NCBI GenBank assembly: GCA_028275165.1
Contig: JAQCNF010000109.1
Span: forward strand, 1 to 44,298
DNA: 44,298 nucleotides
Direction of reading: 5' to 3'
DNA from: Haloquadratum sp.
Lineage (GTDB): Archaea; Halobacteriota; Halobacteria; Halobacteriales; Haloferacaceae
Shown here: one piece after another, positions 16,328 to 24,450 of the stretch
How positions within the stretch are numbered: the stretch's first letter is position 1
Layout: each line of letters begins with the position of its first letter
Notes under the pieces: model-generated
What the model was told of the DNA's origin: nothing
Databases searched by the model: none
Seen by the model: only the letters and a program-made list of their open reading frames with translations
Position numbers and translations under genes: made by a program

Positions 16328-17841
16328 TGAATCTATTAGCTGCGCTCCAAATGACGGAACCGTCGGCCCTAGTTGCACTGTCTCCCGTCGTTGTTCTCGG
16401 GCTGAGTGGGTTACTCCTCTTGGCGATGGATGCGATTGGTAACTCCGAGTCCCGACCGCGATTGCTGGCTGGGATTGCAACTGTCGGTTCAGTAACTGCA
16501 TTCAGTGTCGCTGGGGGCCTGTTACTGCGTGGTGTTGGACAGGCACGTGGGTCAGGCGCAATCTCACTGTACGGTGGGGCGCTCACTGTTGATGGAGTGA
16601 GCCTCTTCTTTATTCTCATATTCACGATCGTCACAGCGATGGTCGTTGTTGCATCATACGACTACCTGAAAGGGAAAGAACATCAGACAGAGTTCTATTC
16701 GCTTGTTCTTTTTGCTGCCACAGGACTAGCACTGATGGCAAGTGCGAACTCGCTTGCTACGGTCTTCATCAGTCTTGAGCTCGCATCTCTCCCATCGTAC
16801 GCTCTGGTGACGTTCCTAAAATCTAACCGGGGGAACGTAGAGGCAGGACTGAAATATTTCCTCATTGGAGCTGTCTCATCGGCAGTATTCGTTTTTGGAG
16901 TGAGCCTCGTCTTTGCAACGACTGGGTCACTACAACTGCAGGCTGTCGCCGCGCAAGTCAGCACACGTGAGCTTGGTGGACTATTAGGAATGGGGATTTT
17001 ATTCATGATAGGAGGGTTCGCATTCAAAACTGCCTCAGTTCCATTCCACTTTTGGGCTCCAGAGGCCTACGAGGGCGCACCTGCACCGATCTCAGCGTTT
17101 CTGTCGTCGGCCTCAAAGGCAGGCGGGTTTGCCGTCGGATTCCGAGTTTTTGTCGAGGCATTCCCATTAGCGCAACTGCCTGCAAGTATTGACTGGGTAC
17201 TTGCATTCCAGATTCTCGCCGTCATGACGATGACGCTCGGAAACTTCGCTGCTGCGACGCAAGATCATGTAAAACGAATGTTAGCATATTCGTCGATCGG
17301 GCATGCAGGCTATGCGCTGATTGGCCTCGCTGCACTTTCGGCTGGCGGCCCAAACGGGGATGTCCTCGGGGCATCCATGGCTCACCTCTTTGTATATGGA
17401 TTCATGAATACGGGGGCATTTCTCTTTATCGCGCTGGTCGAGTACTGGGGCGTTGGCCGACGGTTTGAGGATTATAACGGCCTGGTCAAACAGGCCCCGA
17501 TTGCAGTTATTGCTATGACAGTGTTCTTGTTCAGTTTGGCCGGAGTGCCTCCCTTCGGCGGGTTCATGTCGAAGTTAACCCTCTTTTATTCGGCTATTGA
17601 GGCTGGCTTTTGGTGGCTTGCAGCTGTTGGAGCAATCAACAGCGCGCTCTCACTGTTTTATTACAGTCGAGTAATCAAGGCTATGTGGATTGAGTCACCG
17701 ACGGATGATCTCACACTCACAGGACGGCCATTGGGGCTGTATACAGCAGTTATTTTTGCTGGGGTCGTGACCGTTGGATTACTCCCAGGATTTGCTCCGG
17801 TCATCGAGACTGCACAAACAGTTGCAGCAGGGCTGTTTTAA
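16327..17841 (+). CDS. nuoN: NADH dehydrogenase-like complex subunit N (proton-pumping)
   Basis: A 504-residue antiporter-like subunit. It has SLELASLPSYALVTFLKS with the membrane glutamate, a FKTASVPFHFWAPEAYEGAPAPISAFL block with the pumping lysine, and HVKRMLAYSSIGHAGYALIG. It closes the nuo cluster and is followed by a short hairpin at 17847-17863, consistent with operon termination. A GTG three nt upstream is an alternative start. Confidence 0.96.
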   Translation: MNLLAALQMTEPSALVALSPVVVLGLSGLLLLAMDAIGNSESRPRLLAGIATVGSVTAFSVAGGLLLRGVGQARGSGAISLYGGALTVDGVSLFFILIFTIVTAMVVVASYDYLKGKEHQTEFYSLVLFAATGLALMASANSLATVFISLELASLPSYALVTFLKSNRGNVEAGLKYFLIGAVSSAVFVFGVSLVFATTGSLQLQAVAAQVSTRELGGLLGMGILFMIGGFAFKTASVPFHFWAPEAYEGAPAPISAFLSSASKAGGFAVGFRVFVEAFPLAQLPASIDWVLAFQILAVMTMTLGNFAAATQDHVKRMLAYSSIGHAGYALIGLAALSAGGPNGDVLGASMAHLFVYGFMNTGAFLFIALVEYWGVGRRFEDYNGLVKQAPIAVIAMTVFLFSLAGVPPFGGFMSKLTLFYSAIEAGFWWLAAVGAINSALSLFYYSRVIKAMWIESPTDDLTLTGRPLGLYTAVIFAGVVTVGLLPGFAPVIETAQTVAAGLF

Positions 17842-17846
17842 ATACA

Positions 17847-17863
17847 CCCTCCTCATAAGAGGG
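17847..17863 (+). terminator. Hairpin after the nuo operon
   Basis: CCCTC (17847-17851) and GAGGG (17859-17863) form a 5-bp stem with a 7-nt loop, followed shortly by a TTTT run. It lies 6 nt after the nuoN stop. Confidence 0.45.
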
Positions 17864-17898
17864 CAGTGTTTTACGCCTCGCACCCATGATAGCAATGT

Positions 17899-19365
17899 AT
17901 GTTATGTCGGCTGGTCCTCGGGTATGGACCATTCATTGAACCTGCAGTCGACACAATTGTCGACCGACCAGGCCAGACGACAATTATCGCCGAAAATGCT
18001 GAGGATATCGAACACACTGCCGGTGAGTCGCTTCAAATACGCGCCGATTCGCCACTCGACAGTGAGTCCTATCCGACAGCAGTTGATTCGGTTTTGATTG
18101 ATGGAGGCGTACCCGATCGAGCAGTAAGAATCGCTTCATTAGCCCGTCAGCACTACCCAGAGGCGTTTATCATTGGCTACGTTGGAGCAACTGCAACAGA
18201 TGCGCAACGAGCAGCAATGCGTGACTCAATGGACCGGCTCGTTGAAGCTCGTAAAAGCTTGGTCAGTCAAGTCTCAGAAGTAATTGTCTCGCCAGAGGCA
18301 TCGCGACTCCAACGGCTGTTTCAAGTTCTTAGGAGTATCGACGGGACATTAGGTATTATTATGCACGATGCTCCCGATCCAGACGCGATAGCAAGTGGGT
18401 TGAGTCTCGCAAAACTTGCCGAGACTGTCAATCTCGACTCGGAGGTGTGTTATTTCGGCGATATCGACCATCAGGAGAATAAGGCACTAGTCAATCTCTT
18501 AGATCTCGACTTGCGACGATTAACTGACATTGAAACCGCCGAACAGTTTGATGCGATTGCACTGGTCGACCACTCGCGTCCAGGCGTTAATGATGGCTTG
18601 AGCACTGAAACGCCGGTTGATCTGGTGATTGATCACCATACTGCACGTGGTCCCATAGAGGGACGCTTCGTTGATCTGCGTAACGAGTATGGCGCAACGA
18701 GTACGATTTTCGCAGATTACATACAGCGACTGTCGGTAGAAATCGATGAAGAGCTTGCTACTGCGTTGCTGTATGGAATTCGGACGGACACGAACGAATT
18801 TACCCGCGAGGTCTCAGCCGTTGATTTTGACGTCGCATCGTGGCTGCTCCCCCGCGCGAACCTCGACGTTCTCTCACAGGTTGAATCACCGCTCATGTCG
18901 GCGTCGGTGCTAGATACGCTCGCGCGGGCTGTCAAACAGCGAAATATTCGGGGAGACGTGCTACTCACGAACGCTGGCCAATTACGGAATCGGGATACAC
19001 TCGCACAGGCATCAGACCTTCTGGTTCATCTTGATGATATCAAGGTTGCAGTTGTGTACGGGATCTGTGGTGAAATGGTGTATGTTTCTGGACGAGCTAT
19101 GGGCGCAGATATTGATTTGGGAGAGGTGTTGAGCAATGCATTAGGATCAATTGGGAATGCGGGCGGACATGCAGAGATGGCAGGGGCACAGGTCTCAGTT
19201 GAGACGCTTGCAAATGCGGATGAGCGCTCAGCAGAGGCGTTGATACCTATTGTAACGACTGCCATCTCCACTCGGGTGTTCGAAGCGATCAATCACGAAA
19301 CAGCAATCTCAAACGCTGAGTTAGGCGCCTCATCAGTCACGCACAGTCTTTCACAGACCGAATAA
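17899..19365 (+). CDS. DHH/DHHA1-family phosphoesterase with degenerate TrkA-N-like N-terminal domain
   Basis: This 488-residue protein has three parts. Residues 1 to about 135 look like a diverged Rossmann (RCK/TrkA-N) domain, starting RLVLGYGP where a GxGxxG would be expected. Residues about 150-300 form the DHH domain, with metal-binding MHDAPDPDA (His156, Asp160, Asp162), VDHSRPG, and Asp-His-His at 245-247. The C-terminal region resembles DHHA1, with the glycine-rich GNAGGHAEMAGAQV motif. The DHH superfamily includes RecJ nucleases, nanoRNases and cyclic di-AMP phosphodiesterases. The role here is not determined. It lies 57 nt behind nuoN but is separated by a hairpin. Confidence 0.85.
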   Translation: MLCRLVLGYGPFIEPAVDTIVDRPGQTTIIAENAEDIEHTAGESLQIRADSPLDSESYPTAVDSVLIDGGVPDRAVRIASLARQHYPEAFIIGYVGATATDAQRAAMRDSMDRLVEARKSLVSQVSEVIVSPEASRLQRLFQVLRSIDGTLGIIMHDAPDPDAIASGLSLAKLAETVNLDSEVCYFGDIDHQENKALVNLLDLDLRRLTDIETAEQFDAIALVDHSRPGVNDGLSTETPVDLVIDHHTARGPIEGRFVDLRNEYGATSTIFADYIQRLSVEIDEELATALLYGIRTDTNEFTREVSAVDFDVASWLLPRANLDVLSQVESPLMSASVLDTLARAVKQRNIRGDVLLTNAGQLRNRDTLAQASDLLVHLDDIKVAVVYGICGEMVYVSGRAMGADIDLGEVLSNALGSIGNAGGHAEMAGAQVSVETLANADERSAEALIPIVTTAISTRVFEAINHETAISNAELGASSVTHSLSQTE

Positions 19366-19478
19366 GCTCGATAGTTGAGGACACGGAATCTTGAGCAAGG
19401 AGCGTCTGGTTGATTTTAGACCGAGCCCACAGCAGGTGTGGAAACGTGTTTTGACGGTTCGATGCGTACCAACTGGTG

Positions 19479-20261
19479 ATGAGTGGAACAGCGACTGTCG
19501 ATGACTATATGACGCGAGATGTCAAGACAGTATCACCGATGGATAGTGTCGCTGAGGTAGCACAACGAATCAAGCAAAGCACGAGGCATACAGGCTTTCC
19601 AGTCGCAGATGGTCGCAAAGTAGAGGGGTTTGTCACTGCCGGCGATCTTTTACTTGTCGATGATGAAGCAGCCATCTTCACTGTCATGACTGAGGATATC
19701 GTCGTTGCTCATCCAGAAATGAAGATTGTCGACGCTGGGCGTGTGATTCTGCGATCGGGTATTCAGAAGTTACCAGTTGTCGACGATGCTGATAATTTAG
19801 TTGGGATTATTTCGAACACTGATGTCGTTCGCTCACAGATTGAGCGGGCTACCCCAGAGAAAGTCGGAAAGCTGATGAGAACACTGGAGCAAATACATGG
19901 AATAACTGTCACGCAGGATCGGCGGGCTGTGTCAATCGAAGAGCTTACTCCGACACAAGCGCGCGTGTACAGCGATGAACTTGAGGGGCGACAATATGAA
20001 CTTGAACGGGGGCTTACTGAGCCGTTAGTGACAATTGATACCGTAACAGGGATGCTCCTGGCAGATGGTCACCACCGAGTAATGGCAGCAAAGGAGTTAG
20101 GAATCGACCAGATAGAGGCGTATGTGATTGTTGTGGATGATCCTGTTGAATTGGGAATGGCACAGACAGCTGAAAAAGAGGGACTTGAGTCTGTTGAGGA
20201 TATCAATGTTGTTGATTACGCGAGACACCCGCTGGTTGAGACGACTGAACGTCTGCAGTGA
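19479..20261 (+). CDS. CBS-pair plus ParB-like domain protein
   Basis: A 260-residue soluble protein. Two CBS motifs occupy about residues 1-120 (VDDYMTRDVKTVSPMDSV and TEDIVVAHPEMKIVDA, each with a following FVTAGDLL or IISNTDVV segment). CBS pairs usually bind adenosyl nucleotides. The C-terminal half is ParB/sulfiredoxin-like, with the phosphate-binding LLADGHHRVMAAKELG motif. Proteins of this architecture are common in haloarchaea and their function is not established. The ParB-like fold can hydrolyse NTPs or phosphorylate, so nucleotide-regulated kinase or DNA-related roles are both possible. ATG 19479 is preferred over GTG 19476. It converges with the small gene ending at 20285. Confidence 0.85.
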   Translation: MSGTATVDDYMTRDVKTVSPMDSVAEVAQRIKQSTRHTGFPVADGRKVEGFVTAGDLLLVDDEAAIFTVMTEDIVVAHPEMKIVDAGRVILRSGIQKLPVVDDADNLVGIISNTDVVRSQIERATPEKVGKLMRTLEQIHGITVTQDRRAVSIEELTPTQARVYSDELEGRQYELERGLTEPLVTIDTVTGMLLADGHHRVMAAKELGIDQIEAYVIVVDDPVELGMAQTAEKEGLESVEDINVVDYARHPLVETTERLQ

Positions 20262-20284
20262 AGCATCCGACCATACTCATGAAG

Positions 20285-20506
20285 CTATCCAAACTCCGAG
20301 CGCCATGACTCAGCAAGCGCAGCAGCATCACTGTACGAGCTCGCCGTGGTAGATCGATACTCTGCCGGCTCAGGTGCCTGCTCCAGAACATCTAAACGAA
20401 TGACCCAGCTCTCATCGGGCCGCTGTCGACATCGAATAGTGACCATGGCATCCTGTCGTTCCCATTCAACCATCGTCTCGGTATCGCGTGACCGTGTCCA
20501 TGACAT
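20285..20506 (-). CDS. Conserved small haloarchaeal protein of unknown function (73 aa)
   Basis: From ATG 20506 this encodes a compact domain beginning MSWTRSRDTETMVEWERQ. It continues with alternating beta-type sequence (AMVTIRCRQRPDESWVIRLD) and ends in a helix. It resembles a small protein family widespread in haloarchaea, but no function is known to me. The frame opens at 20542, yet the conserved part begins at residue 13. An A/T-rich GTATAAGAA stretch lies about 25-30 nt upstream of 20506. Confidence 0.65.
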   Translation of the reverse strand: MSWTRSRDTETMVEWERQDAMVTIRCRQRPDESWVIRLDVLEQAPEPAEYRSTTASSYSDAAALAESWRSEFG

Positions 20507-20701
20507 CGTGTAGTTGTATGATTCTCTGTTCTTATACGACAACCATTATTTGAAGCCTCACACAGTCGTCTCGCGCTCAGGACCTAATAATAGCATTGAG
20601 CTCCTTGTGCATCAGCCTAAAGGGGTGAGATTCCCCAAACGAGAGTGGTACGGTTGCACGTTTTTGAAGACGATCTCTCAACTGAAGAACGCCGTTGTGT
20701 A

Positions 20702-20809
20702 ACAATTGTTGTGAATGTGATTTTCTTGATTCGAAACAGAACGTGCAGACTATGCTTCCAAGTCAAATTGGTGTAGTCTCGGATATACATATACGTTGTA
20801 TTGCCAACA
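20702..20809 (+). repeat. Dispersed repeat, copy 1 (about 108 nt)
   Basis: This stretch is closely similar to 28382-28487. Identical blocks include AACAGAACGTGCA, TTGGTGT, CGGATATACATA and ATTGCCAAC, in the same order and spacing with small indels. Both copies are in gene-free DNA. It may be the conserved end of an old mobile element or a small RNA; no coding frame explains it. Confidence 0.75.
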
Positions 20810-21246
20810 CTCCTAAACCGTTCGATAGGTGTCTCATCATTATTACTAATCAAGTGCATTCCAGCGCGTACACCCTAAAGGAGTGACTGGGTGGTTCTAG
20901 TTCTCCAACTTTCTGAGCCGGCGGTGGACGCGGCCTGTCGGAGTCAAATACCCCGACAACCGAGAAACGCTATCGCGCAGTCATACGGGAAGGTCGGGAT
21001 TGGACATGTCGGACAGACTTCCGTTTGGCTATCGAACGGTGACCTGAGTTGATTCCGATCGTGTCGGTGTTAACTGCTCAGTGGGCTTGTGCCTCAAACA
21101 TTTGTAATGATCATCAGTAATAACAGCAGCCTCTTGAACAGATGCATCGAGACATCTTAGCATGTTCCATCACTGCTCGCAAAACGCTCCTTGCGTTTCC
21201 GGTGCTGGGACGTGCAGGAAGTCGATACCAGCAATGAGACGAGAGC
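20810..21246. other. No supportable gene
   Basis: About 440 nt between the first repeat copy and the end of the next minus-strand gene. A G+C-richer patch at about 20915-21050 differs from its surroundings and may be decayed foreign DNA. Frames are short and unrecognisable. Confidence 0.45.
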
Positions 21247-21531
21247 TTAGTGGGAGTGACCCATTGCGTCTTGCAAGCTTTCACCAAAGCGCTCTTCAAA
21301 GAGAGATTCCATCTTATCATTGAGCGAATCAAGATCTGCTGGTACCTCATCTTCAGAGTGATGGACAACTGCGTGTGATTGTTGAGCAAACGACTGAACG
21401 ATTAGGTCACCAACGACTGCAGTCGATGGTTCACCCTGCTTAGTGAATACATCTGCTAAGCCTGCTGGAAGTTCAACCTCTTCGGTCACCCCTTCAGGAC
21501 CTTCAATCGTAAATGATTCTGTCTCTTCCAT
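21247..21531 (-). CDS. Conserved small haloarchaeal protein of unknown function (94 aa)
   Basis: Starting at ATG 21531, the product begins MEETESFTIEGPEGVTEEVELP, then GLADVFTKQGE, and ends with FEERFGESLQDAMGHSH. It is very acidic, with a predicted small beta sheet and two helices. It is similar in layout to a small family of haloarchaeal proteins without assigned function. The frame extends to 21585, but the added residues contain two cysteines and no conserved features, so the shorter start is preferred. Confidence 0.65.
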   Translation of the reverse strand: MEETESFTIEGPEGVTEEVELPAGLADVFTKQGEPSTAVVGDLIVQSFAQQSHAVVHHSEDEVPADLDSLNDKMESLFEERFGESLQDAMGHSH

Positions 21532-21587
21532 ACAATGCAAACAATACCCATAGTTAAGTGCCTGTGGGAAATTGACCATGCTCAAAA

Positions 21588-21902
21588 TCAGCCACCAGTA
21601 TTAAGACAATCCAATCGGTTAACACACGTCGTTTCTCTTGTTTGTATGACGGTCCCAGCATCTATCCATGGACGACAGCAATCAGGAACAGATACCAGAG
21701 GATCACTATTTTGAAAGCCGCTAGCGAGTATGTATTCTGTGAGGTCAATCTCAGAATTCGCATATCGATCTGACACTCCTGGTGGAATTGAGATATGTGA
21801 TATTTGTATAGCGAATAATGGTGTATCTTGGTAGTGAAGTGGAGTTGAAACTACACTGGGTTCAGCGGGGCTGTGATGCGTGAATTTGGCCGATTCAGTC
21901 AA
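21588..21902 (-). CDS. Doubtful hypothetical ORF (104 aa)
   Basis: An open frame upstream of, and on the same strand as, the small gene ending at 21247. The product has no recognisable domain, is not obviously acidic, and sits in A/T-rich DNA. It is listed because it is the only clean frame in this stretch. It may be chance. Confidence 0.2.
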   Translation of the reverse strand: MTESAKFTHHSPAEPSVVSTPLHYQDTPLFAIQISHISIPPGVSDRYANSEIDLTEYILASGFQNSDPLVSVPDCCRPWIDAGTVIQTRETTCVNRLDCLNTGG

Positions 21903-22370
21903 TGCAGATCACCTCAAATCACTCCCCAAGCGGTCATTCCTGTCATACTTCCAATTGTATGGGCGAATTTTCGCGACTTCCAACAGTGTAGCCACTCAGA
22001 CGGCACGCTAACCTGGATTGAGTGTCTCTCTACCCAATTCCAGTCTCCTCCTTCAGCAGCGTCAGCGTATTGTCAGCTGTTACGATCAGCGAACGTTCAT
22101 CGGGTTGAGTGATTTGGCTCGTGGGTGAGGTCTGTGTCGTCGGTGATTTCGAGGGCAAGTGACTCGGGAAACTGCTACACCCTGGGGGCGATGCGGCAAA
22201 AGTAACTCTACTCGCGCGAAGAAGCTGCTTTCGGGAGGCATCTAGTCGGCTGCTGCCAGAGGCCCGGCATAGTATTTCGCCGAGATTGGGCATAGATTAG
22301 GCACAAATAGAGCCCAAGATGTGGTAAGACCTCAGAGGAGGTAGAACTCACTCTCTGGACTGTACCGCGG
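21903..22370. other. No supportable gene; decayed DNA
   Basis: About 470 nt without a convincing frame. A minus-strand frame at 22030-22293 gives a serine-rich product without recognisable features. The stretch is bounded on the right by a solitary transposon right end. Confidence 0.45.
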
Positions 22371-22410
22371 GTGACATCCTCCCACGACTGAAGTCGTGGG
22401 CTTCCCACGC
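22371..22410 (-). mobile_element. Solitary IS200/IS605-type right end
   Basis: Read on the minus strand: GGAAGCCCACGAC, loop, GTCGTGGG (perfect 8-bp stem, 22381-22400 on the plus strand), then AGGATGTCAC ending at 22371. This is nearly identical to the right end of the element at 39456-39798. No left end or transposase frame adjoins it. The sequence entering it is the tail of a broken HTH gene, so it is an isolated remnant. Confidence 0.7.
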
Positions 22411-22429
22411 CCGGTGCGCTGGTTTGGGA

Positions 22430-22768
22430 ACTGACGTTTGCGACCCGACACGCCTCCTTGTCCTCTGTACCGAGTTGGTCGTTGAACAGTGCGGTCGCCC
22501 GTTCGTAGCCGCTGCATCCTCCGAGGCGCTCGGCGTCGTCGGTTATCGCTCAGTGCGTCGCCTTGTGTTCGACCAGACCGCGATCCTTCACTCGTGGGAG
22601 TGCAGTGCTCACTGCCCCCTCGTCAACGTCGATCTGAGAGGCAATTGCGCGCGTGTTGAACGCCCGATCCTCGTTGGCGGCGAGAAACCCGAGGACCTGA
22701 TCAGGGACCGAAAGATCCGCGAGCTCGTCCTCGCTCGTGTTCTCGAACATATCTCGGTCGATGGACAT
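22430..22768 (-). pseudogene. HTH (MarR-like) regulator with in-frame nonsense codon and truncated end
   Basis: From ATG 22768 the frame encodes MSIDRDMFENTSEDEL, then a winged-helix segment (VPDQVLGFLAANED, TRAIASQIDVDEGAVSTAL, DRGLVEHKAT). It ends at TGA 22550-22552. The same frame continues directly after the stop with AITDDAERLGGCSGYERATALFNDQLG. Intact homologues as I remember them read KATYWAITDDA at this point, so the TGA probably replaced a tryptophan codon. Homology stops at about 22436, where DNA leading into a solitary IS right end begins. Relatives are small haloarchaeal regulators often paired with a toxin-like gene; no partner is visible here. It is G+C-richer than its surroundings. 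Confidence 0.7.
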
Positions 22769-23054
22769 CGTTGAAAGGAGCACGTCATGCGCTGTAAAGA
22801 GTGTCAGGTGTGAAAGCTACGAAATTGCTGAAGGTGGATGACTGTCCATCACGAAGGAGTTCGAGAATCGTATCCATTGAGGCGACCAGTCTCAACTCCT
22901 GAGTGAATTCCAAGACCAATCAAAGGCGGAACATAACGCCGTCACTGGTGGTTGGTATTGAACTGCAAAGAGAAGCCCTCACCCCTCAGCGTGGAAGGGA
23001 TATCAAACGACACCCCAGCCCAGTTTGTGAAGCGAGAATCGGGTAGCTCTCAGG

Positions 23055-24110
23055 TTAATCGTCGCTCCCAGCAGGAGCAATCCCTTTACCAGCACTCATG
23101 ATAGATGATCCTTCAATTGATTCGAGGTATTCGTCAGCATCAAGCGCTGCCTTCACACCCATTCCGCCTGCAGTGGCGGCTTGCTGATAGTGGTGGTCAA
23201 CGACGTCACCAGCGCCAAAGATACCCTCAACATTCGTTTCAGTTTGTCCACCACCTTCTCCGCCGTTCGTAGTGAGATACCCTCGTGAATCGATCTCGAC
23301 GCCGGTATCTTCAAGATAACTGGTATTCGGTGTATGACCGATTGCGTAAAAAACAGCTCCAGCGTCAAACTCAAATTCCTCAGTATCATCATCATCGAGT
23401 TTGTCTGTGGGATGGCCATCTGGGTGGTGTACCATCGTGACGTGGTCAAGGCCATCTTCTCTTGTCCCGTGAAGCTCGGTCACCTCGGTGTTGCGCATGA
23501 TCTCAATCTCTCCCTGTTCAACTTTCTCTTCGACTCGTTGGATCCAGGTGTCCTCTGCCCGGAATCCTTCGCGACGGTGGACGATATAGACCTTTGAAGC
23601 GAATTTTGTTAGGAAATTTGCTTCTTCCATCGCTGCGTCACCACCACCGACGACGACAATTTCCTCGTCGCGGAAGAACGCTCCATCGCACGTTGCACAT
23701 GTTGAAAGGCCATATCCCATCATCTCGTCTTCACCAGGGATGCCGAGTGTTCGTGCTGAGGCCCCTGAAGCCGCGATGATCGCATCTGCGGTCAGCTGAT
23801 CACCATTCGATAGAGAAATCTTGAATGGTCGCGTATCGTCATCCACAGACTCAACGACGCCGTGACGGACTTCGGCCCCGAACTTTTCAGCCTGTGATTT
23901 CATATTTGCTATCAGCTCAGGACCAGAGATCCCTTCTGGGAATCCCGGGTAGTTCTCTACATCAGTTGTCAACGTGAGTTGCCCACCGGGCTCATCTCCT
24001 TCCAAGACAAGTGGCTCATTGTTGCCCCGTGCCGCATAGATAGCCGCGGAGAGTCCCGATATCCCCGATCCAGCAATCAAGAGCTTATGATGTTCAGTTA
24101 CCTCACTCAT
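23055..24110 (-). CDS. trxB: Thioredoxin reductase (NAD(P)H-dependent, FAD-containing)
   Basis: This 351-residue flavoprotein reduces thioredoxin. The FAD-binding GSGISGLSAAIYAARG is at about 14-29. The redox pair Cys138 and Cys141 is in CATCDGAFF, the NAD(P)H-binding site in VVVGGGDAAMEEA, and the second FAD motif in GIFGAGDV. The C-terminus is about 20-30 residues longer than the usual bacterial enzyme and ends in a polar tail. It is transcribed away from the DUF357 gene, with about 50 nt between the starts. Confidence 0.95.
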   Translation of the reverse strand: MSEVTEHHKLLIAGSGISGLSAAIYAARGNNEPLVLEGDEPGGQLTLTTDVENYPGFPEGISGPELIANMKSQAEKFGAEVRHGVVESVDDDTRPFKISLSNGDQLTADAIIAASGASARTLGIPGEDEMMGYGLSTCATCDGAFFRDEEIVVVGGGDAAMEEANFLTKFASKVYIVHRREGFRAEDTWIQRVEEKVEQGEIEIMRNTEVTELHGTREDGLDHVTMVHHPDGHPTDKLDDDDTEEFEFDAGAVFYAIGHTPNTSYLEDTGVEIDSRGYLTTNGGEGGGQTETNVEGIFGAGDVVDHHYQQAATAGGMGVKAALDADEYLESIEGSSIMSAGKGIAPAGSDD

Positions 24111-24135
24111 ATGTCTTGATAGGAGTGACAGACTC

Positions 24136-24144
24136 TTTTATTAA
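24136..24144 (+). promoter_or_regulatory. Candidate box A for the DUF357 gene
   Basis: TTTTATTAA is centred about 23 nt upstream of the ATG at 24163 in the short trxB-DUF357 intergenic region. The spacing fits a leaderless transcript. Confidence 0.45.
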
Positions 24145-24162
24145 CCGGTTCAATCTGTGGGC

Positions 24163-24447
24163 ATGTCTGCGGAGCTGGATCAAAAGACCGAACAGTATGA
24201 GTCGATGCTCAAATCAGCACTGAGCGAAGCAACAGTCGCTGTCCCACCAGAAACGGCCCTCTACGCAGGCGCGACAGAGGTGCTAAACATGGCAGAGGCC
24301 TATCTCCAAGACGGACAACATTTCTATCGGAATGATGACTTAGTTAACGCACTCGCCGCGTTTTCATATGGGTACGGATGGTTAGATGCAGGCGTTCGTC
24401 TGGGTCTGTTTAATATCCCTGCAGATACCGAGTTATTTACCACATGA
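24163..24447 (+). CDS. DUF357 family protein
   Basis: A 94-residue, mostly helical protein of the archaeal DUF357 family. The C-terminal half has the typical AEAYLQDGQHFYRNDDLVNALAAFSYGYGWLDAGVRLGL-type pattern with conserved Tyr, Asp and Gly-Trp residues. The fold is a short helical hairpin array; function is unknown. ATG 24163 is chosen over GTG 24157 because of the box A spacing. It converges with cysS, with only 3 nt between the stops. Confidence 0.82.
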   Translation: MSAELDQKTEQYESMLKSALSEATVAVPPETALYAGATEVLNMAEAYLQDGQHFYRNDDLVNALAAFSYGYGWLDAGVRLGLFNIPADTELFTT

Positions 24448-24450
24448 CCC

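Noticed and set aside
20617-20859. 80-codon minus frame over the dispersed repeat
   Set aside because: The corresponding frame is not maintained in the second copy, so the repeat is not coding.
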